Part shown: positions 9,221 through 20,516 of the stretch, piece by piece
Position numbering within the stretch: the stretch's first letter is position 1
Layout of the letters: each line of letters starts with the position of its first letter
Origin: Ochrobactrum chromiisoli
Lineage (GTDB): Bacteria; Pseudomonadota; Alphaproteobacteria; Rhizobiales; Rhizobiaceae
Length of the DNA stretch: 64,000 nt
Assembly (NCBI RefSeq): GCF_026241335.1
Contig: NZ_JAPHAV010000001.1
Span: 62,001 to 126,000 of the forward strand
Direction: 5' to 3'
Program-made: the position numbers and the translations under genes
The notes under the pieces: model-generated
The model's input: only the letters and a program-made list of their open reading frames with translations
What the model was told of the DNA's origin: nothing
The model's database searches: none

Positions 9221-10627
9221 TTACATATGGATTGGTTTGGCAAAGGTTGCCAGCGCCGATTCACGAACGGCTTCCGACATGGTTGGATGCGCGTGGCAGG
9301 TGCGTGCGAGATCTTCGGACGAACCACCAAACTCCATCAGAACAGCCAGCTCGTGGATCATTTCGCCGGCATTATAGCCGAGGATATGGGCGCCAAGAAC
9401 GCGATCCGTTGCCTTGTCGGCGAGGATCTTCACAAAGCCATCCGTGTGCTGCATGGCGCGTGCGCGACCATTGGCCGTGAACGGGAATTTGCCGATCTTG
9501 TATTCGATACCTGCGGCTTTCAGCTCTTCCTCGGTCTTGCCAACGGAGGCGACTTCCGGCTGCGTATAAACAACGCTTGGAATAACGTCGAAGTTTACAT
9601 GTCCCGCCTGACCGGCGATGATTTCCGCAACGGCAATGCCTTCGTCTTCGGCCTTATGTGCGAGCATTGGGCCCTGAACCACGTCACCGATGGCATAAAT
9701 GCCCTCGACATTGGTGCGCCAATGATCATCGATTGCCACACGACCGCGATCATCGACATTGACGCCTGCTTCAGCAAGACCAAGACCATCGGTATAAGGA
9801 CGGCGGCCCGTCGAAATCAGAACGGCATCGGCTTCGAGTGTTTCCGCATCGCCGCCCTTGACTGGTTCAAAGGTCACTTTTGCGCCCTTACCAGCCTTTT
9901 CAACGCCCGTCACCTTTGCGCCAAGCTTGAAAACAATGCCCTGCTTTTCAAGAAGACGCTGGAACTGCTTGGACACTTCGCCGTCCATCGCGCCCAGAAC
10001 CTTGTCGAGATATTCGACAACCGTCACTTTCGCACCAAGACGGGACCAGACGGAACCAAGCTCCAGACCGATCACGCCGCCGCCAACGACAACCAGATGA
10101 CCCGGAACCTTGTCGAGCGCGATTGCCCCCGTTGAAGACAGGATGACCTTCTCATCGATGTCCACCTTGACACCGGGAATGCCAGCAACGTCCGAACCAG
10201 TTGCGATAATGATGTTCTTGGCTTCGATTTCCTGAACGCTGCCATCTTCGGCCGTCACGGAAACCTTGCCCTTGGCAACGATCTTGCCAGTGCCGATGAA
10301 TGGCGTGATCTTGTTCTTTTTGAACAGGAATTCGACGCCCGACGTATTCGACTTCACCGTCGCATCCTTGTGCGCCATCATCTTTTCAAGATTGAGCTTC
10401 GGCGTACCGACTTCAACACCCAGCGTATCAAAAGAATGTCCGGCTTCCGCAAACACTTCCGATGCGTGCAACAACGCCTTGGAAGGAATGCAGCCAACGT
10501 TGAGACACGTGCCGCCAAAGGTCTTGCGCTTTTCGATCACCGCCACCGAAAGGCCAAGCTGTGCGGCCTTGATTGCAGCAACATAACCGCCGGGGCCGGT
10601 ACCGATGACAACCACATCGTATGACAT
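9221..10627 (-). CDS. lpd: Dihydrolipoyl dehydrogenase (E3), 2-oxoglutarate dehydrogenase-associated
   Basis: FAD enzyme that reoxidises dihydrolipoamide with NAD+, here most likely the E3 of the 2-oxoglutarate dehydrogenase complex because sucA and sucB are in the same gene run. 468 residues, family length. The N-terminal GTGPGGYVAAIKAAQLG binds FAD; the redox disulfide is Cys41/Cys46 in GGTCLNVGCIPSK; the NAD-binding GGGVIGLELGSVWSRLG is near residue 182; the C-terminal catalytic base is in CHAHPTMSE. Three unrelated genes separate it from sucB. Confidence 0.95.
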   Translation of the reverse strand: MSYDVVVIGTGPGGYVAAIKAAQLGLSVAVIEKRKTFGGTCLNVGCIPSKALLHASEVFAEAGHSFDTLGVEVGTPKLNLEKMMAHKDATVKSNTSGVEFLFKKNKITPFIGTGKIVAKGKVSVTAEDGSVQEIEAKNIIIATGSDVAGIPGVKVDIDEKVILSSTGAIALDKVPGHLVVVGGGVIGLELGSVWSRLGAKVTVVEYLDKVLGAMDGEVSKQFQRLLEKQGIVFKLGAKVTGVEKAGKGAKVTFEPVKGGDAETLEADAVLISTGRRPYTDGLGLAEAGVNVDDRGRVAIDDHWRTNVEGIYAIGDVVQGPMLAHKAEDEGIAVAEIIAGQAGHVNFDVIPSVVYTQPEVASVGKTEEELKAAGIEYKIGKFPFTANGRARAMQHTDGFVKILADKATDRVLGAHILGYNAGEMIHELAVLMEFGGSSEDLARTCHAHPTMSEAVRESALATFAKPIHM

Positions 10628-10700
10628 TAAACTATCCTTCTTCAGTCTGATCCAGAATGGCCGTTACGGCCCTTAAACTGTTACAAAACCGGAAATCCGG

Positions 10701-11240
10701 TCATTCTTCAGGGGTGCAGGCCTTGAAACGAAACGTCTCGAACTGAAGCGGCTTTTCAGGCTTCGCTGCACCAAAATCATATCCGTCGAGCGCTGTTGCC
10801 AGATCGGGAAACAGAATGGCCTGCGCTGCCGGCTCATCGGCCTTGGGCAACACATCGGCTTCCGCACCTTCTTTCAGCGCATAGATAACACTCTGCCAGA
10901 GACTGCAATCATCAAGGTCTTCAGGGTCAGTGCCACCGTTCTTGCAGTTATAGGTAATGAGCGCATACGGACGTGCAACGCCCTCTTCCGGCCAGATCAC
11001 CAGACCGGAAAGCTTGAACTCCGGCTTGTCATCGGCGGTAATCGTGAATTCATTGGTGGGGGCCGGATTCATCTTGAGCGCGTTCGACTGCCCCTCATGA
11101 AACGTGAGCGTGTAAGCATCACCCCGGTCACGATACACTGCACGGTTCTGCGTGCAAGCGGCCTGAACAGCACTTGAGAAAACCGTAACGGCGAGCGCAG
11201 ATGCTGCCACCACTTTGAAGAGCTTCTTAACATCAGGCAT
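10701..11240 (-). CDS. Secreted protein of unknown function
   Basis: I do not recognise the family. The 179-residue product has a clear Sec signal peptide: basic start MPDVKKLFK, hydrophobic core VVAASALAVTVFSSA, and likely cleavage after AVQA before Ala-Cys (about residue 28). The mature part has four cysteines (CTQN, YNCKNG, DDCS, KACTPEE), suggesting two disulfides in the periplasm. Start at the ATG at 11240, preceded by GAGGAG. It sits between a LysE-type exporter and lpd on the same strand, inside the suc-lpd run, but nothing ties it to the TCA cycle. Confidence 0.75.
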   Translation of the reverse strand: MPDVKKLFKVVAASALAVTVFSSAVQAACTQNRAVYRDRGDAYTLTFHEGQSNALKMNPAPTNEFTITADDKPEFKLSGLVIWPEEGVARPYALITYNCKNGGTDPEDLDDCSLWQSVIYALKEGAEADVLPKADEPAAQAILFPDLATALDGYDFGAAKPEKPLQFETFRFKACTPEE

Positions 11241-11270
11241 CTGTCGGTTCTCCTCGTTCATCCGGCAGCT

Positions 11271-11909
11271 TTAATGCGCCTTTTCAGCAGCAAGTTTCAG
11301 ACCAAGCGCAATGAAAACAACGCCACTCGTTCTGTCGATCCACTTTGAAGCACGCGAAAAAACCGCGCGCATCTTCGGCGTTGTCATAAAGAGGCTGACA
11401 CCGATAAACCACGAAATCAATGCTGTGGCCATCACAACGCCGTAGCCAAGCTTGACTTCTGTCGGTGTATGAAGACTGACGACGGTCGAGAAAATCGACA
11501 GAAAGAAAAACACCGCCTTGGGGTTAAGCGCATTGGCGGCAAAACCAAGGCTGAAAGCCTTGAGCGCGCTCTGCTTGCGTTGCTTGTCCTGCTCTCGCAT
11601 GTCGATATCGATCTTCGTCGTACCAGCGCGCAGTGCCTTGATGCCGATATAGACCAGATAGGCCACACCGCACCATTTCACGATATTAAACAGATAGATC
11701 GACTTGGAAATAATCAGCCCGAGACCAAGCACCGTATAGGTGACATGCATCATTAAGGCCGCACCAATGCCGAAACTGGTGATGATGGCCTCACGACGTC
11801 CATGCATCAGCGACTGGCGGATAACCATAGCCAAATCAGCGCCCGGCGAAACGATAGCAAAGGCAAAAATCGCCATCAGGGATGCAAGTTCAAACAGATA
11901 GGGATGCAT
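11271..11909 (-). CDS. LysE/RhtB family amino-acid exporter
   Basis: 212-residue membrane protein with about six hydrophobic helices and the LysE-superfamily features near the N-terminus (FAIVSPGADLAMVIRQSL, about residues 17-34) and the GIGAALMMHVTYTVLGLG helix; NALNPKAVFFFLSIF (about 125-139) is the conserved NPK segment. It probably exports an amino acid or derivative; the substrate cannot be assigned. AAGGAAAAGCG precedes the ATG. Located downstream of the MAPEG gene and upstream of a secreted protein gene, all on the minus strand. Confidence 0.88.
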   Translation of the reverse strand: MHPYLFELASLMAIFAFAIVSPGADLAMVIRQSLMHGRREAIITSFGIGAALMMHVTYTVLGLGLIISKSIYLFNIVKWCGVAYLVYIGIKALRAGTTKIDIDMREQDKQRKQSALKAFSLGFAANALNPKAVFFFLSIFSTVVSLHTPTEVKLGYGVVMATALISWFIGVSLFMTTPKMRAVFSRASKWIDRTSGVVFIALGLKLAAEKAH

Positions 11910-11950
11910 CGCTTTTCCTTCGCCGCCGCATCAAGAGATGCAGGCAACCA

Positions 11951-12364
11951 TCAAAAAACCAGATTGAAAAACATGCACGCAAGCCCGGCCAGCGAACCGA
12001 TCCAGACAAGCGAGCGGATATAGGGAATGCCCGCAAGATAAAGCGGCACATAGATAATGCGGCAGATAAACCAGATCCATGCACCATAAAGCCCGAAACC
12101 TGCCGCCTCCCCTTTGAACACAAGTGCAAGAGCGAGCGCAACAAATGCAGGATAGGTCTCGCGGAAATTGGCAGACGCACGGTCCGCACGACCGGCCAGA
12201 TGACCGGAGGGCTTGCGCCCTTCATCGCGCGGACCTGCATTCCATTGGGAGCCGAGTTCCCTCGTCGCCGTAAAGCCCTGCAAGAGGATGTGAACCACCA
12301 GCAGAACCACACTCCAGCCAATCAGCGGAAGAAAAGGCGACGATGAAAACATGCCCGGCTCCAT
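11951..12364 (-). CDS. MAPEG family membrane protein
   Basis: 137-residue membrane protein of the MAPEG superfamily (membrane-associated proteins in eicosanoid and glutathione metabolism); bacterial members are mostly uncharacterised. Four hydrophobic helices are visible (about 10-30, 72-88, 92-112, 118-137), with the family-like stretch RASANFRETYPAFVALALAL. The ATG at 12364 is preferred to the GTG one codon earlier because GGAGA is then 5 bases away. Only 12 bases separate it from the sucB stop, so it is probably co-transcribed with sucAB. Confidence 0.82.
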   Translation of the reverse strand: MEPGMFSSSPFLPLIGWSVVLLVVHILLQGFTATRELGSQWNAGPRDEGRKPSGHLAGRADRASANFRETYPAFVALALALVFKGEAAGFGLYGAWIWFICRIIYVPLYLAGIPYIRSLVWIGSLAGLACMFFNLVF

Positions 12365-12376
12365 CACTGTCTCCGA

Positions 12377-13600
12377 TTAAAGATCAAGAACCAGACGCTC
12401 CGGATCTTCCAGGCTTTCCTTGACGCGAACAAGGAAGGTCACGGCTTCCTTGCCGTCAACGATGCGGTGATCGTAGGAGAGTGCAAGATACATCATCGGA
12501 CGGATGACGATCTGGCCGCCAACAACAACCGGACGTTCCTGGATCTTGTGCATGCCAAGAATACCCGACTGCGGCGAATTGAGGATCGGCGAAGACATCA
12601 GCGAGCCGTAAACACCACCATTGGTGATGGTGAATGTGCCGCCCTGCATGTCGGCCATCGACAAAGAACCGTCGCGTGCCGCTTTCGCAAGACGACCCAG
12701 TTCCTTTTCAACGCCTGCGATCGAAAGCTGATCAGCGTCGCGGATAACAGGAACAACAAGACCCTTGTCGGTGCCGACGGCCATGCCGACATGCGCAAAG
12801 TTCTTGTAGATGATATCGGTGCCGTCGATCTCGGCATTAACAGCCGGAATTTCTTTGAGCGCATGCGTCACAGCCTTCGTGAAGAAGCCCATGAAGCCGA
12901 GCTTCACGCCATGCTTCTTCTCAAAAATATCCTTATAGCGCGAACGCAGTTCCATCACTGCCGACATATCGACTTCGTTGTAAGTCGTCAGCATCGCAGC
13001 GGTATTCTGCGCATCCTTGAGGCGCTTGGCAATGGTCTGGCGCAGACGGGTCATCTTCACGCGTTCTTCGCGTGGTGCATCATCAGCCGACGAAGCCGGA
13101 CGCGCTGCAACAGGAGCGGCTGCCGCAGGAGCAGTCGAAACACCCTTGGCGATCGCGTCAAGAACATCGCCCTTGAGAACCTGACCGCGCTTGCCCGAAC
13201 CTTCAACCTGATCAGCCGAAAGGCCTTTTTCAGTGAGGAGCTTTGAAGCGGCGGGGGCTGGCTGCATTGCCGGGCCCGACGATGCCGACGCAACAGGGGC
13301 CGCAACCGGAGCAGCAGCTGCAGCTGGCTTGGCTTCTTCCTTCTTCGGAGCAGGTGCAGCACCCGCACCGGAAATCTGGCCGAGCAGTGCGTTCACTTCA
13401 ACCGTGTCGCCTTCCTGTGCCACGATTTCGGCCAGTACGCCCGCAGCCGCAGCTGGAACTTCCACTGTTACCTTGTCGGTTTCCAGTTCCACCAGAGGTT
13501 CATCGACAGCAACAGCATCGCCGACTTTCTTGAACCACTTTCCGATGGTTGCCTCAGTAACGGACTCCCCAAGCGTGGGAACGCGAATTTCGGTAGCCAT
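12377..13600 (-). CDS. sucB: Dihydrolipoyllysine-residue succinyltransferase (E2 of 2-oxoglutarate dehydrogenase)
   Basis: Core E2 subunit that transfers succinyl groups from lipoate to CoA. 407 residues: N-terminal lipoyl domain with Lys43 in [12 protein letters not shown] as the lipoylation site; an alanine/proline-rich linker (80-115); an E3/E1-binding domain (about 115-152, [18 protein letters not shown]); a second linker; and the catalytic domain (180-407) ending with the active-site [13 protein letters not shown]. It lies 92 bases downstream of sucA and just before the MAPEG gene. Confidence 0.97.
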   Translation of the reverse strand: MATEIRVPTLGESVTEATIGKWFKKVGDAVAVDEPLVELETDKVTVEVPAAAAGVLAEIVAQEGDTVEVNALLGQISGAGAAPAPKKEEAKPAAAAAPVAAPVASASSGPAMQPAPAASKLLTEKGLSADQVEGSGKRGQVLKGDVLDAIAKGVSTAPAAAAPVAARPASSADDAPREERVKMTRLRQTIAKRLKDAQNTAAMLTTYNEVDMSAVMELRSRYKDIFEKKHGVKLGFMGFFTKAVTHALKEIPAVNAEIDGTDIIYKNFAHVGMAVGTDKGLVVPVIRDADQLSIAGVEKELGRLAKAARDGSLSMADMQGGTFTITNGGVYGSLMSSPILNSPQSGILGMHKIQERPVVVGGQIVIRPMMYLALSYDHRIVDGKEAVTFLVRVKESLEDPERLVLDL

Positions 13601-13692
13601 GGTTTCTTCTTCCGTTGATCTTCAATCGTTAGATTTGACTTCAATTCAAGCGGAAGCAGCTTTTTTCAAACTGCTTCCGGCCGAAAGTTAAA

Positions 13693-16600
13693 TTAATTGC
13701 CGAGTGCATCCTCAAGGAATGCGGCCAGCTGTTCAAGATGCTTCGACATCAGGCCCGTTGCAGGCGATGCCGCTGCCGGACGACCGGTATAGCGAACGCG
13801 CTGATGCTTGGCATCGATATGCGCTAAAACCCATTCCAGATACGGATCGATGAACGACCACGCACCCATGTTCTTCGGCTCTTCCTGACACCAGACAATT
13901 TCTGCCTGACGGAAGCGCGACAGCTCATTGATGAGTGCCTTGGCCGGGAACGGATACAGCTGTTCGACGCGCAGAAGATAGACATCGTCAATGCCACGCT
14001 TTTCGCGCTCTTCGTAAAGATCATAATAGACCTTGCCCGAGCACAGAACGACGCGACGGATCTTTGCATCCTTCTGAAGCTTAATGCCTTCATCGCCCTT
14101 GTTGTACTGTGCATCATCCCAAAGCAGACGGTGGAATGACGAATCACCCGACAATTCGTTCAGGCTTGAAACAGCACGCTTGTGGCGCAGCAGCGACTTC
14201 GGCGTCATCATGATAAGCGGCTTGCGGAAGTCACGCTTCATCTGACGGCGCAGAATGTGGAAGTAGTTAGCCGGCGTGGTAACATTGGCAACCTGCATGT
14301 TATCCTCAGCGCAAAGCTGGAGATAACGCTCAAGACGCGCTGACGAATGCTCTGGACCCTGACCTTCATAGCCATGCGGCAGAAGGCAGACGAGACCCGA
14401 CATACGCAGCCACTTGCGTTCACCCGACGAGATGAACTGGTCGAAGACAACCTGCGCACCATTTGCGAAATCGCCGAACTGGGCTTCCCAGAGCACCAGC
14501 GCACGTGGATCGGACAGCGAATAACCATATTCGTAACCGAGCACGGCTTCTTCCGAAAGCATCGAGTTGATGGCTTCGTAGATCGCCTGACCCTTCTGAA
14601 CATTGTTCAGCGGAATGTAGCGGTTCTGGTTTTCCTGATCGTAAAGAACCGTATGACGCTGCGAGAAGGTACCGCGTTCAACATCCTGACCCGACAGACG
14701 GATCGGATGGCCCTCCGAAACAAGCGAACCGAAAGCAAGCGATTCAGCCGTTGCCCAATCAATGCCTTCGCCCGTCTCAACCATCTTGGCACGGTTATCA
14801 AGGAAGCGCTGGATGGTGCGGTGGACATGAAAGTCCTTTGGCACTTCAACAAGCTTCTTGCCGATTTCTTTCAGCGTCTTGATTGGAACACCGGTCTTGC
14901 CACGACGCTGCTCATCGGCATTGTCAGCCGTGCGCAGACCACTCCAGGCACCATCGAACCAATCAGCCTTGTTCGGCTTGTAGCTCTGGCCAGCTTCGAA
15001 TTCCTGCTCAAGCTTTTCGCGCCAGTCAGCCTTCATCTTGTCGACGTCAGCCTGTACCAGCAAACCTTCAGCAATCAGCTTTTCACTGTAAAGCTGAACA
15101 GTTGTCTTGTGCGCGCGGATTTCCTTATACATCAACGGCTGCGTGAAGGATGGTTCGTCACCTTCATTGTGACCAAAGCGGCGGTAACAGAACATGTCAA
15201 TGACCACCGGCTTGTGGAAGATCATGCGGAATTCCATCGCAACCTTGGCTGCAAAAACAACCGCTTCCGGATCATCGCCATTGACGTGGAAAATCGGTGC
15301 TTCAATCATCTTGGCCACATCCGACGGATAAGGCGAAGAGCGCGAGAAGCCCGGATTGGTGGTGAAGCCAATCTGGTTGTTGATGATGAAATGCAGCGTA
15401 CCGCCGACACGGTGACCGCGCAGACCTGAAAGACCAAGGCACTCAGCAACCACACCCTGACCGGCAAAAGCAGCATCGCCATGCAGAAGCAGCGGCAGAA
15501 CCTTGGCGCGTTCCGTCAATGGCACCATGTCATCGCGGGTGCGGCCAACAAGCAGATCCTGCTTGGCGCGTGCCTTGCCCATGACAACTGGATTGACGAT
15601 TTCGAGATGCGACGGGTTTGCAGTCAGCGAAAGGTGAACCTTGTTGCCATCAAACTCGCGGTCCGAGGAAGCACCAAGATGGTACTTCACGTCACCCGAA
15701 CCTTCCACATCGTCAGGCGCATAAGAGCCGCCCTTGAACTCGTGGAAGATTGCGCGGTGCGGCTTGCCCATAACCTGAGACAGCACGTTCAGACGACCAC
15801 GGTGCGCCATGCCAAGCACGACTTCCTTGAGGCCCATCTGCCCGCCACGCTTGACGATCTGTTCGAGCGCCGGGATCAGCGATTCACCGCCATCAAGACC
15901 GAAACGCTTGGTGCCCTTATACTTCACATCGATGAACTGCTCAAAGCCTTCAGCTTCGATCAGCTTCGACAGAATGGCCTTCTTGCCTTCAGCGGTGAAG
16001 GCATAGCCTTTATCCGGGCCTTCGATGCGTTCCTGAATCCAAGCCTTTTCAACCGGATCAGAGATGTGCATGAATTCGACGCCGATATTGCCGCAATAGG
16101 TGCGCTTGAGGATTTCAAGCATCTGCGGCACGGTCGCATATTCAAGACCCAGAACATTGTCGATGAAAATCTTGCGATCATAATCGGCAGGTGTGAAGCC
16201 ATAGGTTGCCGGATCAAGTTCGCTAAAGTCGTTTGGCTTTTCAGCAAGACCAAGCGGATCAAGATTGGCATGGAGGTGGCCGCGCATACGATAGGCGCGG
16301 ATCATCATGATGGCGCGAACGCTATCACGTGCAGCCTGTGCAATCTCTTCGGCGGTCAATGCTGCAGCGGCACTCTTGGCGTCAGCCTTGGCCTTGTCCT
16401 TCAGCTTGTCGGTCACATGCTTTTCGACACTGGCCCAGTTGCCGTCAAGCGCCGAGATCAGCTCGCCATTGGCCGGAATGGGCCAGTTCTTGCGCGTCCA
16501 GCTTGCGCCCTGCGCGTTTTTACGCACATCGTCGGCATCATCTTTCAGCTGTGCGAAGAACTCACGCCACTCGGGATCAACCGATGTGGGATCATCCTCG

Positions 16601-16695
16601 TACTTGGCATACAGCTCCTCAATATAGTCGGCATTGCCGCCATAGAGGAATGAGGTAAGGGCGAAAACGTCGTTGGCTTGTTCTTGCCTTGCCAT
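13693..16695 (-). CDS. sucA: 2-oxoglutarate dehydrogenase E1 component
   Basis: Thiamin-diphosphate E1 of the 2-oxoglutarate dehydrogenase complex, decarboxylating 2-oxoglutarate and succinylating the E2 lipoate. 1000 residues, the alphaproteobacterial length. N-terminal SFLYGGNADYIEELYAKYEDD is the E1o tail; GMAHRGRLNVLSQVMGKP and the thiamin-binding region beginning GDDPEAV, followed by FCYRRFGHNEGDEPSF, are diagnostic. It follows sucD after a 256-base spacer containing a hairpin, and precedes sucB. Confidence 0.98.
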   Translation of the reverse strand: MARQEQANDVFALTSFLYGGNADYIEELYAKYEDDPTSVDPEWREFFAQLKDDADDVRKNAQGASWTRKNWPIPANGELISALDGNWASVEKHVTDKLKDKAKADAKSAAAALTAEEIAQAARDSVRAIMMIRAYRMRGHLHANLDPLGLAEKPNDFSELDPATYGFTPADYDRKIFIDNVLGLEYATVPQMLEILKRTYCGNIGVEFMHISDPVEKAWIQERIEGPDKGYAFTAEGKKAILSKLIEAEGFEQFIDVKYKGTKRFGLDGGESLIPALEQIVKRGGQMGLKEVVLGMAHRGRLNVLSQVMGKPHRAIFHEFKGGSYAPDDVEGSGDVKYHLGASSDREFDGNKVHLSLTANPSHLEIVNPVVMGKARAKQDLLVGRTRDDMVPLTERAKVLPLLLHGDAAFAGQGVVAECLGLSGLRGHRVGGTLHFIINNQIGFTTNPGFSRSSPYPSDVAKMIEAPIFHVNGDDPEAVVFAAKVAMEFRMIFHKPVVIDMFCYRRFGHNEGDEPSFTQPLMYKEIRAHKTTVQLYSEKLIAEGLLVQADVDKMKADWREKLEQEFEAGQSYKPNKADWFDGAWSGLRTADNADEQRRGKTGVPIKTLKEIGKKLVEVPKDFHVHRTIQRFLDNRAKMVETGEGIDWATAESLAFGSLVSEGHPIRLSGQDVERGTFSQRHTVLYDQENQNRYIPLNNVQKGQAIYEAINSMLSEEAVLGYEYGYSLSDPRALVLWEAQFGDFANGAQVVFDQFISSGERKWLRMSGLVCLLPHGYEGQGPEHSSARLERYLQLCAEDNMQVANVTTPANYFHILRRQMKRDFRKPLIMMTPKSLLRHKRAVSSLNELSGDSSFHRLLWDDAQYNKGDEGIKLQKDAKIRRVVLCSGKVYYDLYEEREKRGIDDVYLLRVEQLYPFPAKALINELSRFRQAEIVWCQEEPKNMGAWSFIDPYLEWVLAHIDAKHQRVRYTGRPAAASPATGLMSKHLEQLAAFLEDALGN

Positions 16696-16898
16696 AACCT
16701 AATCCGGAGCCTCCGCTCCGTCTCCTTGTAGTAGCTCATCATGCGCGGGCCGGAAGCTTTTGACCTTCATCCCTCACGCCGCCGGGGAGGAACCACAACA
16801 GACCCCGGCATAACTCGATCACAAACTTGATTCATGCGGAAGAATGATGGCCAAAGCCTGACATTCTCTTAACCGGCCGCCCCGGTATCTGTATGAAA

Positions 16899-16926
16899 CC
16901 CGGCAGCAGCTTTCGCCACTGCCGGG
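16899..16926 (-). terminator. Hairpin between sucD and sucA (possible attenuator)
   Basis: Perfect stem CCCGGCAG / CTGCCGGG with a 12-base loop that can itself pair (AGC/GC), about 25 bases past the sucD stop on the minus strand, followed by only three T. It looks like a partial terminator or an mRNA-stabilising element within the sucCD-sucAB run. Confidence 0.45.
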
Positions 16927-16951
16927 GCATTTCAATCGACAATGCGCAATC

Positions 16952-17854
16952 TTAGCCCTTAAGGACTTCAACCAGCGTCTTGCCCAGCTGTGCTGGCGAA
17001 GGAGACACGCGAATGCCAGCCGATTCCATGGCTGCAATCTTGTCTTCTGCGCCGCCCTTGCCACCGGAGATCACAGCACCCGCATGGCCCATGGTGCGTC
17101 CGGCAGGAGCGGTACGGCCAGCGATAAAGCCAACCATTGGCTTGCTTCGACCGCGCTTGGCTTCGTCCTTCAGGAACTGCGCAGCTTCTTCTTCAGCCGA
17201 ACCGCCGATTTCACCGATCATGACAATCGACTTGGTTTCGTCGTCGGCCAGGAACATTTCCAGCACGTCGATGAACTCGGTGCCCTTGACCGGGTCGCCG
17301 CCGATACCAACAGCCGTGGTCTGGCCGAGACCTTCGTTCGAAGTCTGAAACACTGCTTCATAGGTAAGTGTGCCGGAGCGGGAAACAACACCCACAGAAC
17401 CCTTCTTGAAGATATTGCCCGGCATAATGCCGATCTTGCATTCTTCTGGGGTCAGGATGCCCGGGCAGTTTGGTCCGAGCAGGCGCGACTTTGAGCGTTC
17501 CAGACGCTCCTTGACGCGAACCATGTCCATGACCGGAATGCCTTCGGTGATGCAGACGATGAACGGAACTTCAGCGTCAATCGCTTCGATGATTGCGTCC
17601 GCCGCACCTGCTGGCGGAACGTAGATCACCGATGCGTCTGCACCTGTGCGTTCCTTGGCTTCTGCAACAGTTGCGAAGATCGGAAGCTTTTCGCCTTTCG
17701 AACCTTCCCAGGTTTCGCCACCCTTTTTCGGGTGAATACCGCCGACCATCTGCGTGCCGTAATAAGCAAGCGCCTGTTCGGTGTGGAAAGTACCGGTCTT
17801 GCCGGTCAGGCCCTGTACGAGAACCTTGGTGTCCTTGTTAACGAGAATGGACAT
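16952..17854 (-). CDS. sucD: Succinyl-CoA synthetase alpha subunit
   Basis: CoA-binding alpha subunit of succinate-CoA ligase, conserving succinyl-CoA energy as ATP/GTP. 300 residues. CoA-binding Rossmann part ([19 protein letters not shown], residues 12-30), [18 protein letters not shown] (about 120), and the phosphohistidine region [20 protein letters not shown], whose His (about 254) is phosphorylated. Three bases separate it from sucC, so the pair is coupled. Confidence 0.98.
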   Translation of the reverse strand: MSILVNKDTKVLVQGLTGKTGTFHTEQALAYYGTQMVGGIHPKKGGETWEGSKGEKLPIFATVAEAKERTGADASVIYVPPAGAADAIIEAIDAEVPFIVCITEGIPVMDMVRVKERLERSKSRLLGPNCPGILTPEECKIGIMPGNIFKKGSVGVVSRSGTLTYEAVFQTSNEGLGQTTAVGIGGDPVKGTEFIDVLEMFLADDETKSIVMIGEIGGSAEEEAAQFLKDEAKRGRSKPMVGFIAGRTAPAGRTMGHAGAVISGGKGGAEDKIAAMESAGIRVSPSPAQLGKTLVEVLKG

Positions 17855-17857
17855 GCC

Positions 17858-19054
17858 TTAATTCCCCTTCACTGCAGCGACGATTTTCTGCGCCGCATCG
17901 TCGAGATCGTCAGCTGAAATAACATTCAGGCCGCTCTCGTTGATGATCTTCTTGCCAAGCTCGACATTGGTGCCTTCAAGACGGACAACCAGAGGAACCT
18001 TGAGGCCGACTTCCTTGACGGCAGCAATCACGCCTTCAGCGATCACGTCGCACTTCATGATGCCACCGAAGATGTTGACCAGAATGCCCTGAACAGCCGG
18101 ATCAGCGGTGATGATCTTGAACGCAGCCGTGACCTTTTCCTTGGAAGCGCCGCCGCCAACGTCGAGGAAGTTAGCCGGTTCAGCACCATAGAGCTTGATG
18201 ATATCCATGGTTGCCATGGCAAGGCCTGCACCATTGACCATGCAGCCGATATTGCCATCAAGAGCAACGTAAGCGAGATCGTGCTTGGAAGCTTCGATTT
18301 CCTTTTCGTCTTCTTCCGACAGATCGCGCAGTTCCTGAATGTCAGGATGACGGAACAGTGCATTGCCGTCGAACGATACCTTGGCATCGAGAACGCGCAC
18401 GCGACCATTGGTCATGACGATCAGCGGGTTGATTTCCAGAAGGCTCATGTCCTTCTCGGTGAAGGCCTTGTAGAGGATCGGGAACAGCTTGAGGCCGTCT
18501 TCACGGGCTTCGCCTTTAAGCTCTAACGCATCGGCGAGCTTGTTGGCGTCTGCATCGGTCACGCCCTTGGCAGGATCGATGGCAACCGTGATGATCTTTT
18601 CAGGGGTTTCTTCCGCAACAGCTTCGATATCCATGCCGCCTTCGGTCGAAACGACGAAAGCAGGACGGCCAACGGTGCGGTCGATGAGGATCGAGAGATA
18701 AAGCTCGCGCTCAATATCTGCACCATCTTCGATGTAAAGACGGTTGACCTGCTTGCCAGCTTCGCCGGTCTGCTTGGTGACGAGCGTGTTGCCGAGCATT
18801 TCCTTTGCATTGGCAACCACTTCCTCGACAGACTTTGCGAGGCGCACGCCGCCCTTGGCATCAGGGCCGAGTTCCTTGAACTTGCCCTTGCCGCGTCCAC
18901 CAGCATGGATCTGGCTCTTGACGACATAAAGCGGGCCGGGAAGCGTCTTTGCCCATTCTTCCGCCTGTTCGACGGAATAAACAGCCACACCATTGGCGAT
19001 CGGTGCGCCGTAAGTGTGGAGCAGGCGCTTGGCCTGGTATTCGTGAATATTCAT
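17858..19054 (-). CDS. sucC: Succinyl-CoA synthetase beta subunit (ADP-forming)
   Basis: Nucleotide-binding beta subunit of succinate-CoA ligase. 398 residues: ATP-grasp domain ([18 protein letters not shown], then [19 protein letters not shown] around 46-64) and a C-terminal ligase domain ([51 protein letters not shown]). AGAGGACAACCAG precedes the ATG. The upstream mdh gene is separated by 104 bases with a terminator-like hairpin. Confidence 0.98.
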   Translation of the reverse strand: MNIHEYQAKRLLHTYGAPIANGVAVYSVEQAEEWAKTLPGPLYVVKSQIHAGGRGKGKFKELGPDAKGGVRLAKSVEEVVANAKEMLGNTLVTKQTGEAGKQVNRLYIEDGADIERELYLSILIDRTVGRPAFVVSTEGGMDIEAVAEETPEKIITVAIDPAKGVTDADANKLADALELKGEAREDGLKLFPILYKAFTEKDMSLLEINPLIVMTNGRVRVLDAKVSFDGNALFRHPDIQELRDLSEEDEKEIEASKHDLAYVALDGNIGCMVNGAGLAMATMDIIKLYGAEPANFLDVGGGASKEKVTAAFKIITADPAVQGILVNIFGGIMKCDVIAEGVIAAVKEVGLKVPLVVRLEGTNVELGKKIINESGLNVISADDLDDAAQKIVAAVKGN

Positions 19055-19112
19055 CTGGTTGTCCTCTGCGGATTCCCGACCCTTTCAACAGAGCCGGTAC
19101 GGATTGACAGCC

Positions 19113-19149
19113 GGAAAAGGCCGGGCGCGCCCAAGAGCAACCCGGCCTT
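19113..19149 (-). terminator. Terminator-like hairpin between mdh and sucC
   Basis: Stem AAGGCCGGG (19117-19125) / CCCGGCCTT (19141-19149), loop 15 bases, followed on the minus strand by TTTT. It lies 10 bases past the mdh stop, so some transcripts probably end here while others continue into sucCD. Confidence 0.55.
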
Positions 19150-19158
19150 GTCTGGAAC

Positions 19159-20516
<1,358 letters not shown>

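Noticed and set aside
14347-16653. Two long plus-strand open frames (about 360 and 390 codons) opposite sucA
   Set aside because: They are antisense shadows of sucA, which has full-length family similarity; the plus-strand products are Arg/His/Ile-rich with no recognisable domain.
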